This document shows, one piece after another, positions 27,455-37,348 of a DNA stretch of 64,000 nucleotides. This DNA is from Paenibacillus xylanilyticus (lineage in GTDB: Bacteria > Bacillota > Bacilli > Paenibacillales > Paenibacillaceae): positions 2,429,001-2,493,000 of the forward strand of contig NZ_CP044310.1 in assembly GCF_009664365.1 (NCBI RefSeq), in the 5' to 3' direction. Position numbers and translations under genes: made by a program. The number at the start of each line of letters is the position of its first letter. Positions within the stretch are counted from its first letter, which is position 1. Below the pieces are notes generated by a model that made no database searches, was not told where the DNA came from, and worked only from the letters and a program-made list of their open reading frames with translations.

Positions 27455-29488
27455 TTGAAAACAAAAGATATTGCTGTCCTTGCGGGTATCATTGGCATTG
27501 TGTTGATGATGATTCTCCCGATCCCAACCTGGTTGTTGGACATGCTGCTAGTTGTCAACATTTCACTTGCATTAATGATATTGCTCGTAGCGATGAACAG
27601 CAAGGAAGCGTTGCAATTCTCTATCTTTCCGGCATTATTGCTGATTACGACATTGTTCCGATTAGCATTGAACATTTCAACAACAAAGCTGATTCTTGGA
27701 AATGGAAATGCGGGGTCTGTCGTAGCAACCTTCGGAAGCTGGATCGCGGGCGGTCAGATTGCAATTGGTTTTATCGTCTTCCTCATACTGGTCGTTGTTC
27801 AGTTTATCGTCATCACCAAGGGTTCAGAACGTGTAGCTGAAGTTGCTGCACGATTTACACTCGATGCGATGCCGGGTAAACAAATGAGTATTGATGCGGA
27901 CTTAAACGCAGGCTTGATCAATGAACAACAGGCGCGTGAGCGTCGTTCCAAAATTGAGAGAGAGGCTGATTTCTACGGTGCAATGGACGGTGCCAGTAAA
28001 TTCGTAAAAGGAGACGCAATCGCGAGTATTATCATCTTGCTGATCAATCTCATTGGTGGATTTATTATCGGTATGACCGTACATGGTCTCTCGTTTGCAG
28101 ATGCATTGTCCACCTATTCTGTATTAACAATCGGGGATGGATTGGTCAGTCAGATTCCTGCACTTCTGATTTCTACAGCAGCGGGTCTTATCGTCACTAG
28201 AGCGTCATCCGAAGGTAACTTGGCAGATGATATTACGGGGCAGTTGTTTACATACCCGACGCTCTTATATATTGTAGCTTTTGTAATAGCAATGCTTGGT
28301 TTCTTCACTCCAATTCACGCCATTACGACCATACCTTTGGCAGGTATACTGGCTTTTGCCGCATGGAGGATGCAAAATACGCTAAAATCCAAACAAGAGG
28401 CAGAAGAACAGATGGAGGAGGAACAACAGATCGAAGAGGTTAGAAGTCCAGAAAGTGTAATTAACTTGCTTCAGGTTGATCCAATCGAGTTCGAGTTTGG
28501 TTACGGTTTGATTCCTCTGGCTGATAACCAGCAGGGCGGAGATCTACTGGATCGCATTATTATGATACGTAGACAATGTGCGCTTGAATTAGGGCTCGTT
28601 GTCCCAGTCATTCGGATTCGAGATAATATTCAATTGAGACCTAATGAGTATGTCATCAAGATCAAGGGTAATGTGGTTGGTGGCGGTGAATTGCTGCTGA
28701 ATCATTATCTGGCTATGAGCCCTGGGTACGAAGAAGAATCTGTAACAGGAATTGAAACTACGGAACCGGCTTTTGGCCTTCCTGCTCTATGGATTGATGA
28801 AGTTACCAAAGATCGAGCTGAGCTTGCTGGTTACACGGTTGTGGATCCACCATCCGTAGTGGCCACCCATTTGACAGAACTGATTAAGAAACACGCACAT
28901 GAGCTTCTTGGCAGACAAGAAACGAAGGCGCTTGTGGACAATCTCAGAGAGAACTATGCTGCACTTGTCGACGAACTGATTCCATCGGTTTTGGGCATTG
29001 GGGACGTACAGAAAGTGCTGGCAAAACTTCTGCGCGAGAAAATCTCCATCCGGGATATGGTTACAATCTTCGAGACACTGGCTGACTACGGGACGTATAC
29101 CAAAGACCCGGATGTTCTGACAGAGTACGTAAGACAATCGCTTTCCCGTCAAATCACCCAACAGTTCTCCCAAAAAGGTGAAACACTTAGAGTGATTACC
29201 GTTGGGCCTGGATTGGAAAAGAAAATTGCCGAAAGTGTACAACAATCCGATCAAGGAAGTTACCTTGCACTGGATCCTGCGTCTACACAAAGTGTGTACC
29301 AAAAATTGACCGAGCAGGTCAATCGATTAATCCAATCAGGTCAACAACCTGTCGTATTAACTTCTCCAACCATTCGTATGTACCTGCGTCAAGTCATTGA
29401 ACGTACCATGCAGGACATACCGGTACTTTCCTATAGTGAGTTGGAACCGAATGTTGAAATCCAAAGTGTCGGAGTGGTGAACTTATGA
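27455..29488 (+). CDS. flhA: Flagellar export gate protein FlhA
   Basis: A 677-residue FHIPEP-family protein. The N-terminal half has about eight transmembrane helices with the loop MPGKQMSIDADLNAGLI and READFYGAMDGASKFVKGDA. The C-terminal half is the cytosolic ring that binds FliI/FliJ and chaperone-substrate complexes. The start codon is TTG at 27455 after a GGAGG-like site. Its stop overlaps flhF by four bases (ATGA). Confidence 0.97.
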   Translation: MKTKDIAVLAGIIGIVLMMILPIPTWLLDMLLVVNISLALMILLVAMNSKEALQFSIFPALLLITTLFRLALNISTTKLILGNGNAGSVVATFGSWIAGGQIAIGFIVFLILVVVQFIVITKGSERVAEVAARFTLDAMPGKQMSIDADLNAGLINEQQARERRSKIEREADFYGAMDGASKFVKGDAIASIIILLINLIGGFIIGMTVHGLSFADALSTYSVLTIGDGLVSQIPALLISTAAGLIVTRASSEGNLADDITGQLFTYPTLLYIVAFVIAMLGFFTPIHAITTIPLAGILAFAAWRMQNTLKSKQEAEEQMEEEQQIEEVRSPESVINLLQVDPIEFEFGYGLIPLADNQQGGDLLDRIIMIRRQCALELGLVVPVIRIRDNIQLRPNEYVIKIKGNVVGGGELLLNHYLAMSPGYEEESVTGIETTEPAFGLPALWIDEVTKDRAELAGYTVVDPPSVVATHLTELIKKHAHELLGRQETKALVDNLRENYAALVDELIPSVLGIGDVQKVLAKLLREKISIRDMVTIFETLADYGTYTKDPDVLTEYVRQSLSRQITQQFSQKGETLRVITVGPGLEKKIAESVQQSDQGSYLALDPASTQSVYQKLTEQVNRLIQSGQQPVVLTSPTIRMYLRQVIERTMQDIPVLSYSELEPNVEIQSVGVVNL

Positions 29489-30837
29489 GAGTAAAACAAT
29501 ATATTGTTGAAACCATGCCCGAGGCTATGCTTCAAATTCGGAAAGATCTAGGAAGTGACGCTGTCATTCTGTCCACCAAAGAAATTAAGGTGGGCGGAAT
29601 GATGGGAATGTTTCGCAAAAAGAGAATTGAAGTTGTAGCTGCGGTTGAAGAGGAAGATAAAAAAGAAGCCAAGAAGCAGATAAAGAACCAAGTTGCCCCA
29701 GTGCCTCGTTCGTATGTTCCTGAAGCGTACAGGCAGACGGCTCGTTCATTTGTAAACGAAGCCAGTGAATCGAAATCTGCTGCTCAGGCTGTTGAACAAT
29801 ACGACGATGAACAACGTAACGAAACCGCTGCTCATGCTGAATCGAAGAACATTGATTCAGATAGAGGGCGCGGTAAATTTGAGTCAAGCACGGATTATAA
29901 ACCGCGACCGGAAGGGGCGGATTTTTCGGGTTCATCGTCTGACGTGCAGGAACCAAACAAACAGGGCCAACAAGAACTGATGTCTGAACTGAAAGAACTC
30001 AAAAAGATGATGACTCAATTATCTAGACAGAATGATTTGGCTGACTCTCTACCCGAAGAGTTTCTTTATCTTAAAGAGCGGCTGAGTGATCAAGAGGTGC
30101 GGACGGAAGTTTTTGAGTCATGGTTTGAAACGGTTCAGACACAGTTGAATGCGAAAGAGCTGGACGAAAATGAGATCGTTCAATCCGTTCAGCAACAGAT
30201 TTTAACGTTTCTGGAGGAACGTATCGAAGCTGGGATATTGCCTGGCACTCGTATTGTTTATGTTGCTGGACCCACAGGTGTGGGGAAAACAACAACTATA
30301 GCCAAACTGGCTGCAGAGCAGATGTTTAAGCATCATCGGAAAGTTGGATTCATTACATCGGATACGTACCGTATATCAGCAGTAGAACAACTTAGAACCT
30401 ACGCTTCCATTTTGAATGTTCCACTTGAGGTTGTACAGTCTCCAGGAGATACACAACGAGCCATATCTCGTTTGCAGGATTGTGACCTGATCTTCATGGA
30501 TACGGCAGGAAGAAATTATAGAAACGAATTGCTCGTTTCGGAGTTGCAAAGCCTGCTTGCACCAGTAGAGAACAGTGAGACATTTCTCGTCATGAGCATG
30601 ACATCCAAAAGCGCGGACATGTTTGAAATTACCGAACATTTCAGCAAGTATGGGCTGGATAAGATCATTTTCACCAAGATGGACGAAACGGGCACTTGTG
30701 GTCCAATGATTAATCTGCTGCATCACTTCCCGTTGAAAATTGCCTATGTGACCAATGGACAGAATGTTCCGGATGACTTGCTCAAACCAGATCCGGCTTC
30801 ATTGACTAAACAATTGCTGGGAGAACTCGCGAAATGA
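29485..30837 (+). CDS. flhF: SRP-like GTPase FlhF
   Basis: A 450-residue signal-recognition-particle-type GTPase that fixes flagellar position and number. The N-terminal MRVKQYIVETMPEAMLQIRK is conserved. Residues about 65-180 are charged and variable. The NG domain has [38 protein letters not shown] and TKMDETGT. flhG overlaps its end by four bases. FlhG stimulates FlhF GTP hydrolysis in related species. Confidence 0.96.
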   Translation: MRVKQYIVETMPEAMLQIRKDLGSDAVILSTKEIKVGGMMGMFRKKRIEVVAAVEEEDKKEAKKQIKNQVAPVPRSYVPEAYRQTARSFVNEASESKSAAQAVEQYDDEQRNETAAHAESKNIDSDRGRGKFESSTDYKPRPEGADFSGSSSDVQEPNKQGQQELMSELKELKKMMTQLSRQNDLADSLPEEFLYLKERLSDQEVRTEVFESWFETVQTQLNAKELDENEIVQSVQQQILTFLEERIEAGILPGTRIVYVAGPTGVGKTTTIAKLAAEQMFKHHRKVGFITSDTYRISAVEQLRTYASILNVPLEVVQSPGDTQRAISRLQDCDLIFMDTAGRNYRNELLVSELQSLLAPVENSETFLVMSMTSKSADMFEITEHFSKYGLDKIIFTKMDETGTCGPMINLLHHFPLKIAYVTNGQNVPDDLLKPDPASLTKQLLGELAK

Positions 30838-31721
30838 AGGACCAGGCAGCCTCTCTTCGAAGTTTGGTGTCAGCACCGAGTGCATTGGACAAAACCCTGC
30901 GCAGTGGACGCTCTTCGAAAATCTTAACGATTGCCAGCGGCAAAGGCGGGGTAGGGAAATCCAATTTCACGTTAAACTTTGCCCTTGCGCTGCAAACGCT
31001 GGGCAGGAAGGTACTGGTATTTGACGCAGATATCGGAATGGCTAATATTGATGTTCTTATGGGGACTTCATCTTCCTATAATCTGTATCATTTATTGTAT
31101 CGGCAGAAGTCCATACAGGAAATCATTCAGCTTGGTGCGAATGGACTACCATACATTGCTGGTGGATCTGGCATGAAAGAGTTATTTTCGTTGTCGGACC
31201 GTGATTTGGAATTCTTTGCAGAGCAAGTGGAAATGGTTGCGCAGGAAATGGACTACGTCATATTTGATACTGGAGCGGGGCTCTCCCGTGAGAATATGAA
31301 GTTTATTGGTGCAGCTGACGAATGTGTGATTATAACCACACCTGAACCCACTTCCATAACAGATGCATATGCACTGGTTAAAGTGATGCATGGTCAGGAA
31401 AATGCTACACCTTTTCGGATGGTCGTTAACCGTGTTGAAAATGAACAAGAGTCGGAACAGGTGGCGGAAAAAATAGCAGGAGTAGCCAAGCGTTTTTTAC
31501 AAACGGATATCCCCCTGCTTGGGTATGTTTCTGAAGATCCGAATGTTGTTAAAGCGGTGAAGAGACAAGTGCCTTACAGCTTGGCTTATCCCCATTCAAA
31601 AGCTTCCAGAGATATACAGCGGCTAGCCCTTCGATATTTGGCTGAACCTGCGGTTAATGAAGCCGAAACCTTGACAGGAATCAGGGGATTTATGAAAAAG
31701 TGGCTTAGGAAGACAACATGA
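30834..31721 (+). CDS. flhG: MinD-like ATPase FlhG (YlxH)
   Basis: A 295-residue ParA/MinD-family ATPase. The deviant Walker A is IASGKGGVGKSNFTLNF, and VFDADIGMANIDVLMG and YVIFDTGAGLSRENM follow. A short N-terminal arm resembles the part that activates FlhF. It restricts flagellar number together with FlhF and interacts with C-ring proteins. The C-terminal basic amphipathic end (FMKKWLRKTT) could bind membrane. Confidence 0.95.
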   Translation: MKDQAASLRSLVSAPSALDKTLRSGRSSKILTIASGKGGVGKSNFTLNFALALQTLGRKVLVFDADIGMANIDVLMGTSSSYNLYHLLYRQKSIQEIIQLGANGLPYIAGGSGMKELFSLSDRDLEFFAEQVEMVAQEMDYVIFDTGAGLSRENMKFIGAADECVIITTPEPTSITDAYALVKVMHGQENATPFRMVVNRVENEQESEQVAEKIAGVAKRFLQTDIPLLGYVSEDPNVVKAVKRQVPYSLAYPHSKASRDIQRLALRYLAEPAVNEAETLTGIRGFMKKWLRKTT

Positions 31722-31754
31722 TTCTTGAATAAAGGAAACAGAGGTGGACAAAAC

Positions 31755-33167
31755 ATGGCGGTGTATCAAGTACTGGTTGTCGATGATTCCGCTTTTATGC
31801 GCAAAATTGTCACGGATTTGATTGAAGCTGACCCGGAATTTAAAGTTGCGGCAACAGCTTCAACCGGCAAGGAAGCAATTGAAAAAGCAGTGGATTTAAA
31901 GCCTGATGTAATTACGATGGATGTAGAAATGCCTGAGATGAATGGGCTGGATGCATTGAAATCGATCATGCAGAAGTCATCGGTGCCTGTAATTATGCTA
32001 TCAGGTATCAATGAGCAAGGTATGAAGGAAACCATCATGGCGCTTGAGGCAGGAGCTTTTGATTTTATACGTAAGCCTTCCATTTCACATGATCAGGATA
32101 TTGCTCAGGTAGGCAAGGCCCTCGTCGAGCGGATGCGGGCGGCCATGAACGAAATCAAGCGAAAAGCAGAGCGTGAGGAGTCTTTAAAACAGACGAAAGA
32201 GATTCAGGAACATCTCTTGCGTCAATCTCAGCGAGTACAGCGTGATGCTCCTGCACAAGTTCGCAGAAAACCCGCTCAAAAAAGGATTGATCCTGTTCAA
32301 CCAGTTACAAGGCCGAACAGTGAACCAAGTGAGCGACCACCGTCCAAGGTGCTGCATCGAAACATGCCGCTGGCGGACCAGAAAAAAGAGCGACCAGACA
32401 AAAAACTGGAAGCTGGAAAGAGCCCAGATCGTGTCCCTAATACAAGAGAAGCTAAGGTGCCTAAACCGATTAAGCCTCTTCACACTCCGAAGGAGTTGCG
32501 GAATGCTGAACCAATACGGTCGGCAATGGAGCAAACGGCTGCATCCTCAAGTCAACCATTACCAAAAGCAGTAACGGGGACTGATAGTGCATTCAACAAA
32601 ATTGTTGCAATTGGCTGCTCTACGGGAGGCCCAAGAGCCCTTAAAACTTTGCTTGAGGAACTGCCCGCTGATTTGCCTGCACCTGTCATTATTGTGCAGC
32701 ACATGCCACCCAATTTTACAAGGTCTCTGGCACAACGGCTGAATACCTTCAGTCCGCTGCATGTCGTTGAGGCTGAAGAAGGTATGGTTCTCAAGAAAGG
32801 TTCCGCTTATATCGCTCCTGGTGGATATCACATCGTCGTAACTAAAACAACCGATGGAAAGTATATCCTGAAGCTTACGGAGCAGCATCCGGTGAATGGC
32901 CATCGGCCTTCAGTGGATACGATGTTTGAGTCGTTATTGCCTTTTACGTCGCTTCAGCGGCATTTAGTTTTGCTGACGGGTATGGGCAGTGATGGAGCGA
33001 GAATGATGAAAAAGCTTTATGAAGCGGGTGTAACTTCTACCTTTGCGGAAAATGAAGAGACCTGTGTGGTGTATGGAATGCCGCGTTCAGCTGTAGAGCT
33101 GCAATGCGTACGTCATCTTCTGCCTTTGCAGGAGATCGCCCCAAAACTTGTTCAAGCAGTGAAATAA
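31755..33167 (+). CDS. cheB: Chemotaxis protein-glutamate methylesterase CheB
   Basis: A 470-residue response-regulator esterase. The receiver domain starts YQVLVVDDSAFMRKIV, with its phospho-Asp in VITMDVEMPEMNG. The catalytic domain shows IGCSTGGPRALKTLL (Ser), VQHMPPNFT (His) and GMGSDGARMM (Asp). It removes methyl groups from chemoreceptors for adaptation. The linker (about residues 135-285) is long, basic and Pro/Arg/Lys-rich, making the protein longer than the common 350 or so. The ATG at 31755 follows AGAGGTGG; the frame upstream is shorter by context. Confidence 0.96.
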   Translation: MAVYQVLVVDDSAFMRKIVTDLIEADPEFKVAATASTGKEAIEKAVDLKPDVITMDVEMPEMNGLDALKSIMQKSSVPVIMLSGINEQGMKETIMALEAGAFDFIRKPSISHDQDIAQVGKALVERMRAAMNEIKRKAEREESLKQTKEIQEHLLRQSQRVQRDAPAQVRRKPAQKRIDPVQPVTRPNSEPSERPPSKVLHRNMPLADQKKERPDKKLEAGKSPDRVPNTREAKVPKPIKPLHTPKELRNAEPIRSAMEQTAASSSQPLPKAVTGTDSAFNKIVAIGCSTGGPRALKTLLEELPADLPAPVIIVQHMPPNFTRSLAQRLNTFSPLHVVEAEEGMVLKKGSAYIAPGGYHIVVTKTTDGKYILKLTEQHPVNGHRPSVDTMFESLLPFTSLQRHLVLLTGMGSDGARMMKKLYEAGVTSTFAENEETCVVYGMPRSAVELQCVRHLLPLQEIAPKLVQAVK

Positions 33168-33200
33168 ACGGAGTGTAACTCATGGAGGAGGTGCCTCACA

Positions 33201-35270
33201 ATGGACATGAACCAATACTTATCCATGTTTATTGATGAGTCTAATGATCATCTGCAATCCCTTAACGACAATATGCTTCAACTCGAAGGCAATCCGGAGG
33301 ATCTGGGTATAGTCCAAGTCATCTTCCGCTCTGCTCATACTTTGAAAGGTATGGCTGCAACAATGGGCTTTGAGGATTTGGCATCATTGACTCACAAAAT
33401 GGAAAATGTGTTAGATCTTGTGCGTAATGAGAAATTGAAAATGCAGGACTATATTTTTGATACTCTGTTTAAGAGTTTGGACGCGCTTGAATCCATGGTT
33501 CAGGATATTACCAGTGGTGGAGAAGGTAAAGCCGATGTTTCCGCAATTGTCGCTTCCCTTCAAGTCATTGAAAGTGGTGAATGGACAGGTGGTGAAACTC
33601 CAACTGCTACAACAACGGCTAAGCAGGTAGAAAGCATTTCATTAGCTGTTGATCTGGATGAATTCCAATATTCTGTTCTAGACCAGTCTATCGCGGAAGG
33701 GCATCGAGTTTTCTACATTGATGTGCTTGTTAGTGAGGATAGTCAGCTGAAAGGTGTACGTGCCTACATGGTTTTTGATCTCTTGGAGCGTTCGGGTGAA
33801 GTTGTGAAGTCTTTCCCTACGGTTCAGGATATTGAGCAGGAGAAGTTTGAGCGCAGTTTCTCGTTGTATTACATAACAACCAAAGAAGCGCAGGAACTGG
33901 AAAAAAGTATTTTAAGCATTTCTGAGATAGAAAGTGCCAAAGTCATTCAGCTAGATCAAGAAACTCTTCAGCAGATGACCAATCAGGCTGCAGCTGCAGT
34001 TGAAGCTGAAACAGTCGCCATAGCAACAGCTGTATCACAAGAGATCGCAACTGCGGTCAAAACAGAAGAAAAACCAGCAGCCAAACAGCCTGTTGCACCA
34101 ACTAAACAGGGGGCCGCACCTTCGCGTACGATCCGAGTGGATATTGAGCGATTGGATGTACTGATGAATTTATTCAGCGAATTGCTGATTGATCGGTCGC
34201 GTCTGGAGCAGTTGGCAAGTGAAACGGGTAATAATGATCTATCCGATACTGTGGCTCATCTTAGCAGAGTGAGCTCAGACCTGCAAAATATCGTTCTCAA
34301 GCTGCGGATGGTACCTGTAGATACCGTATTTAACCGGTTCCCACGAATGATTCGTGACCTAGCCAAAACATTGGATAAAAAAATTGACCTGGTCATTACT
34401 GGTGCAGAAACCGAATTGGATCGTACGGTCATTGACGAAATCGGTGACCCACTGGTGCATTTGCTGCGTAACGCTGTGGACCACGGTGTCGAATCCATCG
34501 CAGAACGTGTTGCTGCCGGAAAACCGGAAATGGGTACAGTTAACCTTCGAGCTTTCCACAGTGGCAATCATGTTTTCATTGAGATTGAAGATGACGGCAA
34601 AGGAATTTATCGTGAGAAGCTTTTACAAACTGCCATTAAACGCGGTGTCGTGACGGAAGAGCAGGGTGCGAAGATGAGCGACGATGAAGTTAATCAGCTT
34701 TTATTCGCTCCTGGTTTCAGTACAGCTGACAAAATCTCGGATATCTCTGGTCGCGGAGTAGGTTTGGACGTTGTAAAATCCAAAATCACTTCGCTTGGGG
34801 GTAATGTAACCATCCATTCCACACCAGGCAAAGGCACTAATTTCTCGGTTCAACTGCCATTGACGTTGTCAATTATCGCAGCAATGCTTGTACGAGTTGG
34901 TTCCGAGAAATATGCGATTCCGTTGTCCTCCATCGTGGAGACGGCCATTGTGCAGCGTGAACAAGTTCGTAATATTCATGGTAATAAAATGATTACGTTC
35001 CGTGAATCCCTCATTCCGTACTTGTCGCTAAACGAAGTGTTTGGCGTACCTGATTTCAATGATGAGGATGAGTCGGAAACAGAAATCGTTGTCATCCGCA
35101 AAGGAGATCGTCTAGCAGCGGTTTCCGTGGAAGAGTTTATCGGACAGAGCGAGATTGTTCTCAAATCCATGGGAACCTATCTTCCTTCCATTGAAGGAAT
35201 CTCCGGAGCAACCATCCTGGGAGATGGACAAGTAGCTCTCATCGTTGATCCTAACGCATTTATTAAATAA
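33201..35270 (+). CDS. cheA: Chemotaxis sensor histidine kinase CheA
   Basis: A 689-residue kinase. P1 holds the phosphorylated H46 (RSAHTLKGMAATMGF). A P2-like CheY/CheB-binding region follows. An Ala/Glu/Thr/Pro-rich linker leads to the P3 dimerisation helices (RIDVERLD-like VDIERLDVLMNLFSELLID). The P4 ATPase has HLLRNAVDHGVE and DISGRGVGLDVVKS. P5 at the C-terminus is CheW-like. It phosphorylates CheY and CheB of this operon. GGAGGAGGTG at 33184-33193 sets the ATG at 33201. Confidence 0.97.
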   Translation: MDMNQYLSMFIDESNDHLQSLNDNMLQLEGNPEDLGIVQVIFRSAHTLKGMAATMGFEDLASLTHKMENVLDLVRNEKLKMQDYIFDTLFKSLDALESMVQDITSGGEGKADVSAIVASLQVIESGEWTGGETPTATTTAKQVESISLAVDLDEFQYSVLDQSIAEGHRVFYIDVLVSEDSQLKGVRAYMVFDLLERSGEVVKSFPTVQDIEQEKFERSFSLYYITTKEAQELEKSILSISEIESAKVIQLDQETLQQMTNQAAAAVEAETVAIATAVSQEIATAVKTEEKPAAKQPVAPTKQGAAPSRTIRVDIERLDVLMNLFSELLIDRSRLEQLASETGNNDLSDTVAHLSRVSSDLQNIVLKLRMVPVDTVFNRFPRMIRDLAKTLDKKIDLVITGAETELDRTVIDEIGDPLVHLLRNAVDHGVESIAERVAAGKPEMGTVNLRAFHSGNHVFIEIEDDGKGIYREKLLQTAIKRGVVTEEQGAKMSDDEVNQLLFAPGFSTADKISDISGRGVGLDVVKSKITSLGGNVTIHSTPGKGTNFSVQLPLTLSIIAAMLVRVGSEKYAIPLSSIVETAIVQREQVRNIHGNKMITFRESLIPYLSLNEVFGVPDFNDEDESETEIVVIRKGDRLAAVSVEEFIGQSEIVLKSMGTYLPSIEGISGATILGDGQVALIVDPNAFIK

Positions 35271-35306
35271 GCAACTAAGCCTTACACTTATAGGGAGGTT
35301 TTATTC

Positions 35307-35765
35307 ATGGAAGAATTGAAAGTCATCGTCTTTAAACTAGGATCTGAGGAATACGGTATCGAGGTTGAAAAAGTTCAGACGATTGAACGCATGATGCCAA
35401 TTACTCGTGTCCCTAAGACATTTTCCTTCGTAAAAGGGGTTATTAATCTTCGCGGGGTTGTTATCCCTGTTATCGACTTGCGTGGTCGGTTCTCTCTGCC
35501 TGAAACAGAATATACGGATCAAACTCGAATTGTCATTGTAGCTGTAGGTGAAATGCAGGTTGGATTCATTGTTGACGCTGCCAATGATGTAATTGACATT
35601 AAGAGCAGCGCAATTGACAGTCCGCCGGAAGTAGTGGGTGGAGTAAAAGCGAGATATCTGCGCGGAGTGGCTAAATTGGAAAATGAGCGTTTGTTGATCA
35701 TGCTTAATCTGCATGAAGTTTTGAATAAAAGCGAAGTTGTACAGCTGGAAAGTGTCGAGGGCTAA
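35307..35765 (+). CDS. cheW: Chemotaxis coupling protein CheW
   Basis: A 152-residue SH3-like adaptor that links CheA to chemoreceptors. EEYGIEVEKVQTIERMMPIT, GVINLRGVVIPVIDLRGRF and the C-terminal MLNLHEVL are typical. It is encoded right after cheA and before cheC. Confidence 0.97.
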   Translation: MEELKVIVFKLGSEEYGIEVEKVQTIERMMPITRVPKTFSFVKGVINLRGVVIPVIDLRGRFSLPETEYTDQTRIVIVAVGEMQVGFIVDAANDVIDIKSSAIDSPPEVVGGVKARYLRGVAKLENERLLIMLNLHEVLNKSEVVQLESVEG

Positions 35766-35768
35766 CAC

Positions 35769-36395
35769 GTGGAGATGTTCAACCGATTTGAGGGATTCCA
35801 AATGGATGTGCTCAAAGAGGTCGGTAACATTGGAGCAGGCAACGCCGCAACCGCGTTGTCTCAACTTCTAAATAGACCGATTGACATGGGCGTGCCGACA
35901 GTACAGATGCTCCCTTTTGAAGAAGTGGCTGAAAAAGTGGGCGGTGACGAACGAATCGTGGTGACTGTCTTTTTACGTGTTGAAGGCGAGGCACCGGGTA
36001 ATCTGTTCTTCATGATGACCCCGGAAGCCGCCAAAATGCTGCTTAACCGACTTGCTGGTTTTGAGCTGAAAGATGGCCTCATGTTTTCGGATATGGAACA
36101 GTCTGCATTATCGGAAATCGGTAATATTCTGGCTGGATCATATCTTTCATCACTTGCAGATTTCACCAAACTGTCGATGTATCCAACGGTTCCCGGACTT
36201 GCTATTGACATGGCAGGGGCAATACTCAGCTATGGACTGCTGCAATTTGGCGAAATGGGAGACGATGCACTTTTGATTGACACATCGTTCTTCGAAGGAG
36301 AAGATCAGGTGGAAGGTCAATTTTTCCTGATTCCCGATCCATTGTCATTTGCCAAGATATTTGAATCTTTAGGGGTGCCTCTGGATCATGATTGA
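35769..36395 (+). CDS. cheC: CheY-P phosphatase CheC
   Basis: A 208-residue CheC with both phosphatase helices intact: LKEVGNIGAGNAATALSQLL near the N-terminus and ALSEIGNILAGSYLSSL in the second half (E and N of each are the catalytic pair). It dephosphorylates CheY-P and binds CheD. The start is GTG at 35769, three bases after cheW, with CGAGGG upstream; an ATG at 35775 is an alternative. It overlaps cheD by eight bases. Confidence 0.96.
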   Translation: MEMFNRFEGFQMDVLKEVGNIGAGNAATALSQLLNRPIDMGVPTVQMLPFEEVAEKVGGDERIVVTVFLRVEGEAPGNLFFMMTPEAAKMLLNRLAGFELKDGLMFSDMEQSALSEIGNILAGSYLSSLADFTKLSMYPTVPGLAIDMAGAILSYGLLQFGEMGDDALLIDTSFFEGEDQVEGQFFLIPDPLSFAKIFESLGVPLDHD

Positions 36396-36885
36396 AGAAA
36401 AAAGCGTCGTTAAAGTCGGTATGGCGGATTTGAACATTGCTCACCTTCCTGGCATAATCCGCACGACAGGGCTTGGCTCTTGTGTGGGGTTAACGATGTA
36501 TGATCCACAGTTGAAGCTGGCTGGAATGGCGCATGTGATGCTTCCTTCTTCAGAGATTGCAAGAGAAGGAAAATTGAACACAGCTAAATATGCCGATACG
36601 GCGTTGCCTGAGTTATTAGAAAAGATGTTAAAACTCGGTGCATCTCGTTCACGTATCGTGTCCAAAATGGCGGGTGGTGCTCAGATGTTTGCTTTTTCAG
36701 GAGCCGGAGATACCATGCGTATTGGGCCGAGGAATGCGGAGTCTTGCCGGGAATGGTTGCAAAAGCTTAATATTCCTCTTCTTGCTGAAGACACTGGTGG
36801 AAATTACGGCCGGACCATTGAAATGGACTGTGAAACAGGGATTTTAAATATTAGAAGTGTACAAATGGGTGTAAAGGAATTATAA
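36388..36885 (+). CDS. cheD: Chemoreceptor glutamine deamidase CheD
   Basis: A 165-residue deamidase. The catalytic Cys is in TTGLGSCVGLTMYD, the His in GMAHVMLPSS, and the Thr region is near YADTALPELLE. It activates receptors by deamidation and, with CheC, forms one of the Bacillus-type adaptation systems. It overlaps cheC, which supports coordinate synthesis of the two partners. Confidence 0.96.
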   Translation: MIEEKSVVKVGMADLNIAHLPGIIRTTGLGSCVGLTMYDPQLKLAGMAHVMLPSSEIAREGKLNTAKYADTALPELLEKMLKLGASRSRIVSKMAGGAQMFAFSGAGDTMRIGPRNAESCREWLQKLNIPLLAEDTGGNYGRTIEMDCETGILNIRSVQMGVKEL

Positions 36886-36889
36886 AACT

Positions 36890-37333
36890 ATGATAGGAAA
36901 CTACCGCATTAATCTTGGAGCAGGCATAGTCGGATTTATTCTGACTTTTTTTGTAGCATACAGCAGCAATTTGTTGATGACCAGTTTAATTCGCGGGTTA
37001 ATCGGATTCGTAGCCTGGTACGTTCTTGCTTTTGGTATCCGCTGGGGGCTGGGGTTGTTGCTTGCCCCGTCCGCAGGGAGTAATGGATTTGATTACGATC
37101 CTCAAGGTACTGCAGAAGTAAGAGGTTCACAGGTGGACATTAAACTCGAAGATGATGGACAAGAGCTGAACGACTTGCTCAAGAGTGGACAGAACGCCTC
37201 CTCTGGGGAAGAAATTCCGCCATCCGAGACGAAAGCTCCAACGGGTTTCGCCCCATTGGATCCGCCTAAACTGGTACGGACCAAAGATCCGGAAGAATTG
37301 GCGCAGGCCGTTCGTCACCTGACAGACAAATAA
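36890..37333 (+). CDS. Unknown small membrane protein between cheD and sigD
   Basis: A 147-residue protein of unrecognised function. Two hydrophobic helices occupy about residues 10-32 and 36-60 (VGFILTFFVAYSSNLLMTSL, then GFVAWYVLAFGIRWGLGLLL). The rest is acidic and Ser/Pro-rich, ending in a more ordered piece (LVRTKDPEELAQAVRHLTDK). It begins four bases after cheD and ends 15 before sigD, so it is certainly in the operon. B. subtilis has no gene here as far as I recall. A role in motility or in sigma-factor control is only inferred from position. Confidence 0.75.
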   Translation: MIGNYRINLGAGIVGFILTFFVAYSSNLLMTSLIRGLIGFVAWYVLAFGIRWGLGLLLAPSAGSNGFDYDPQGTAEVRGSQVDIKLEDDGQELNDLLKSGQNASSGEEIPPSETKAPTGFAPLDPPKLVRTKDPEELAQAVRHLTDK

Positions 37334-37348
37334 GGAGGGTGAAAGCAA

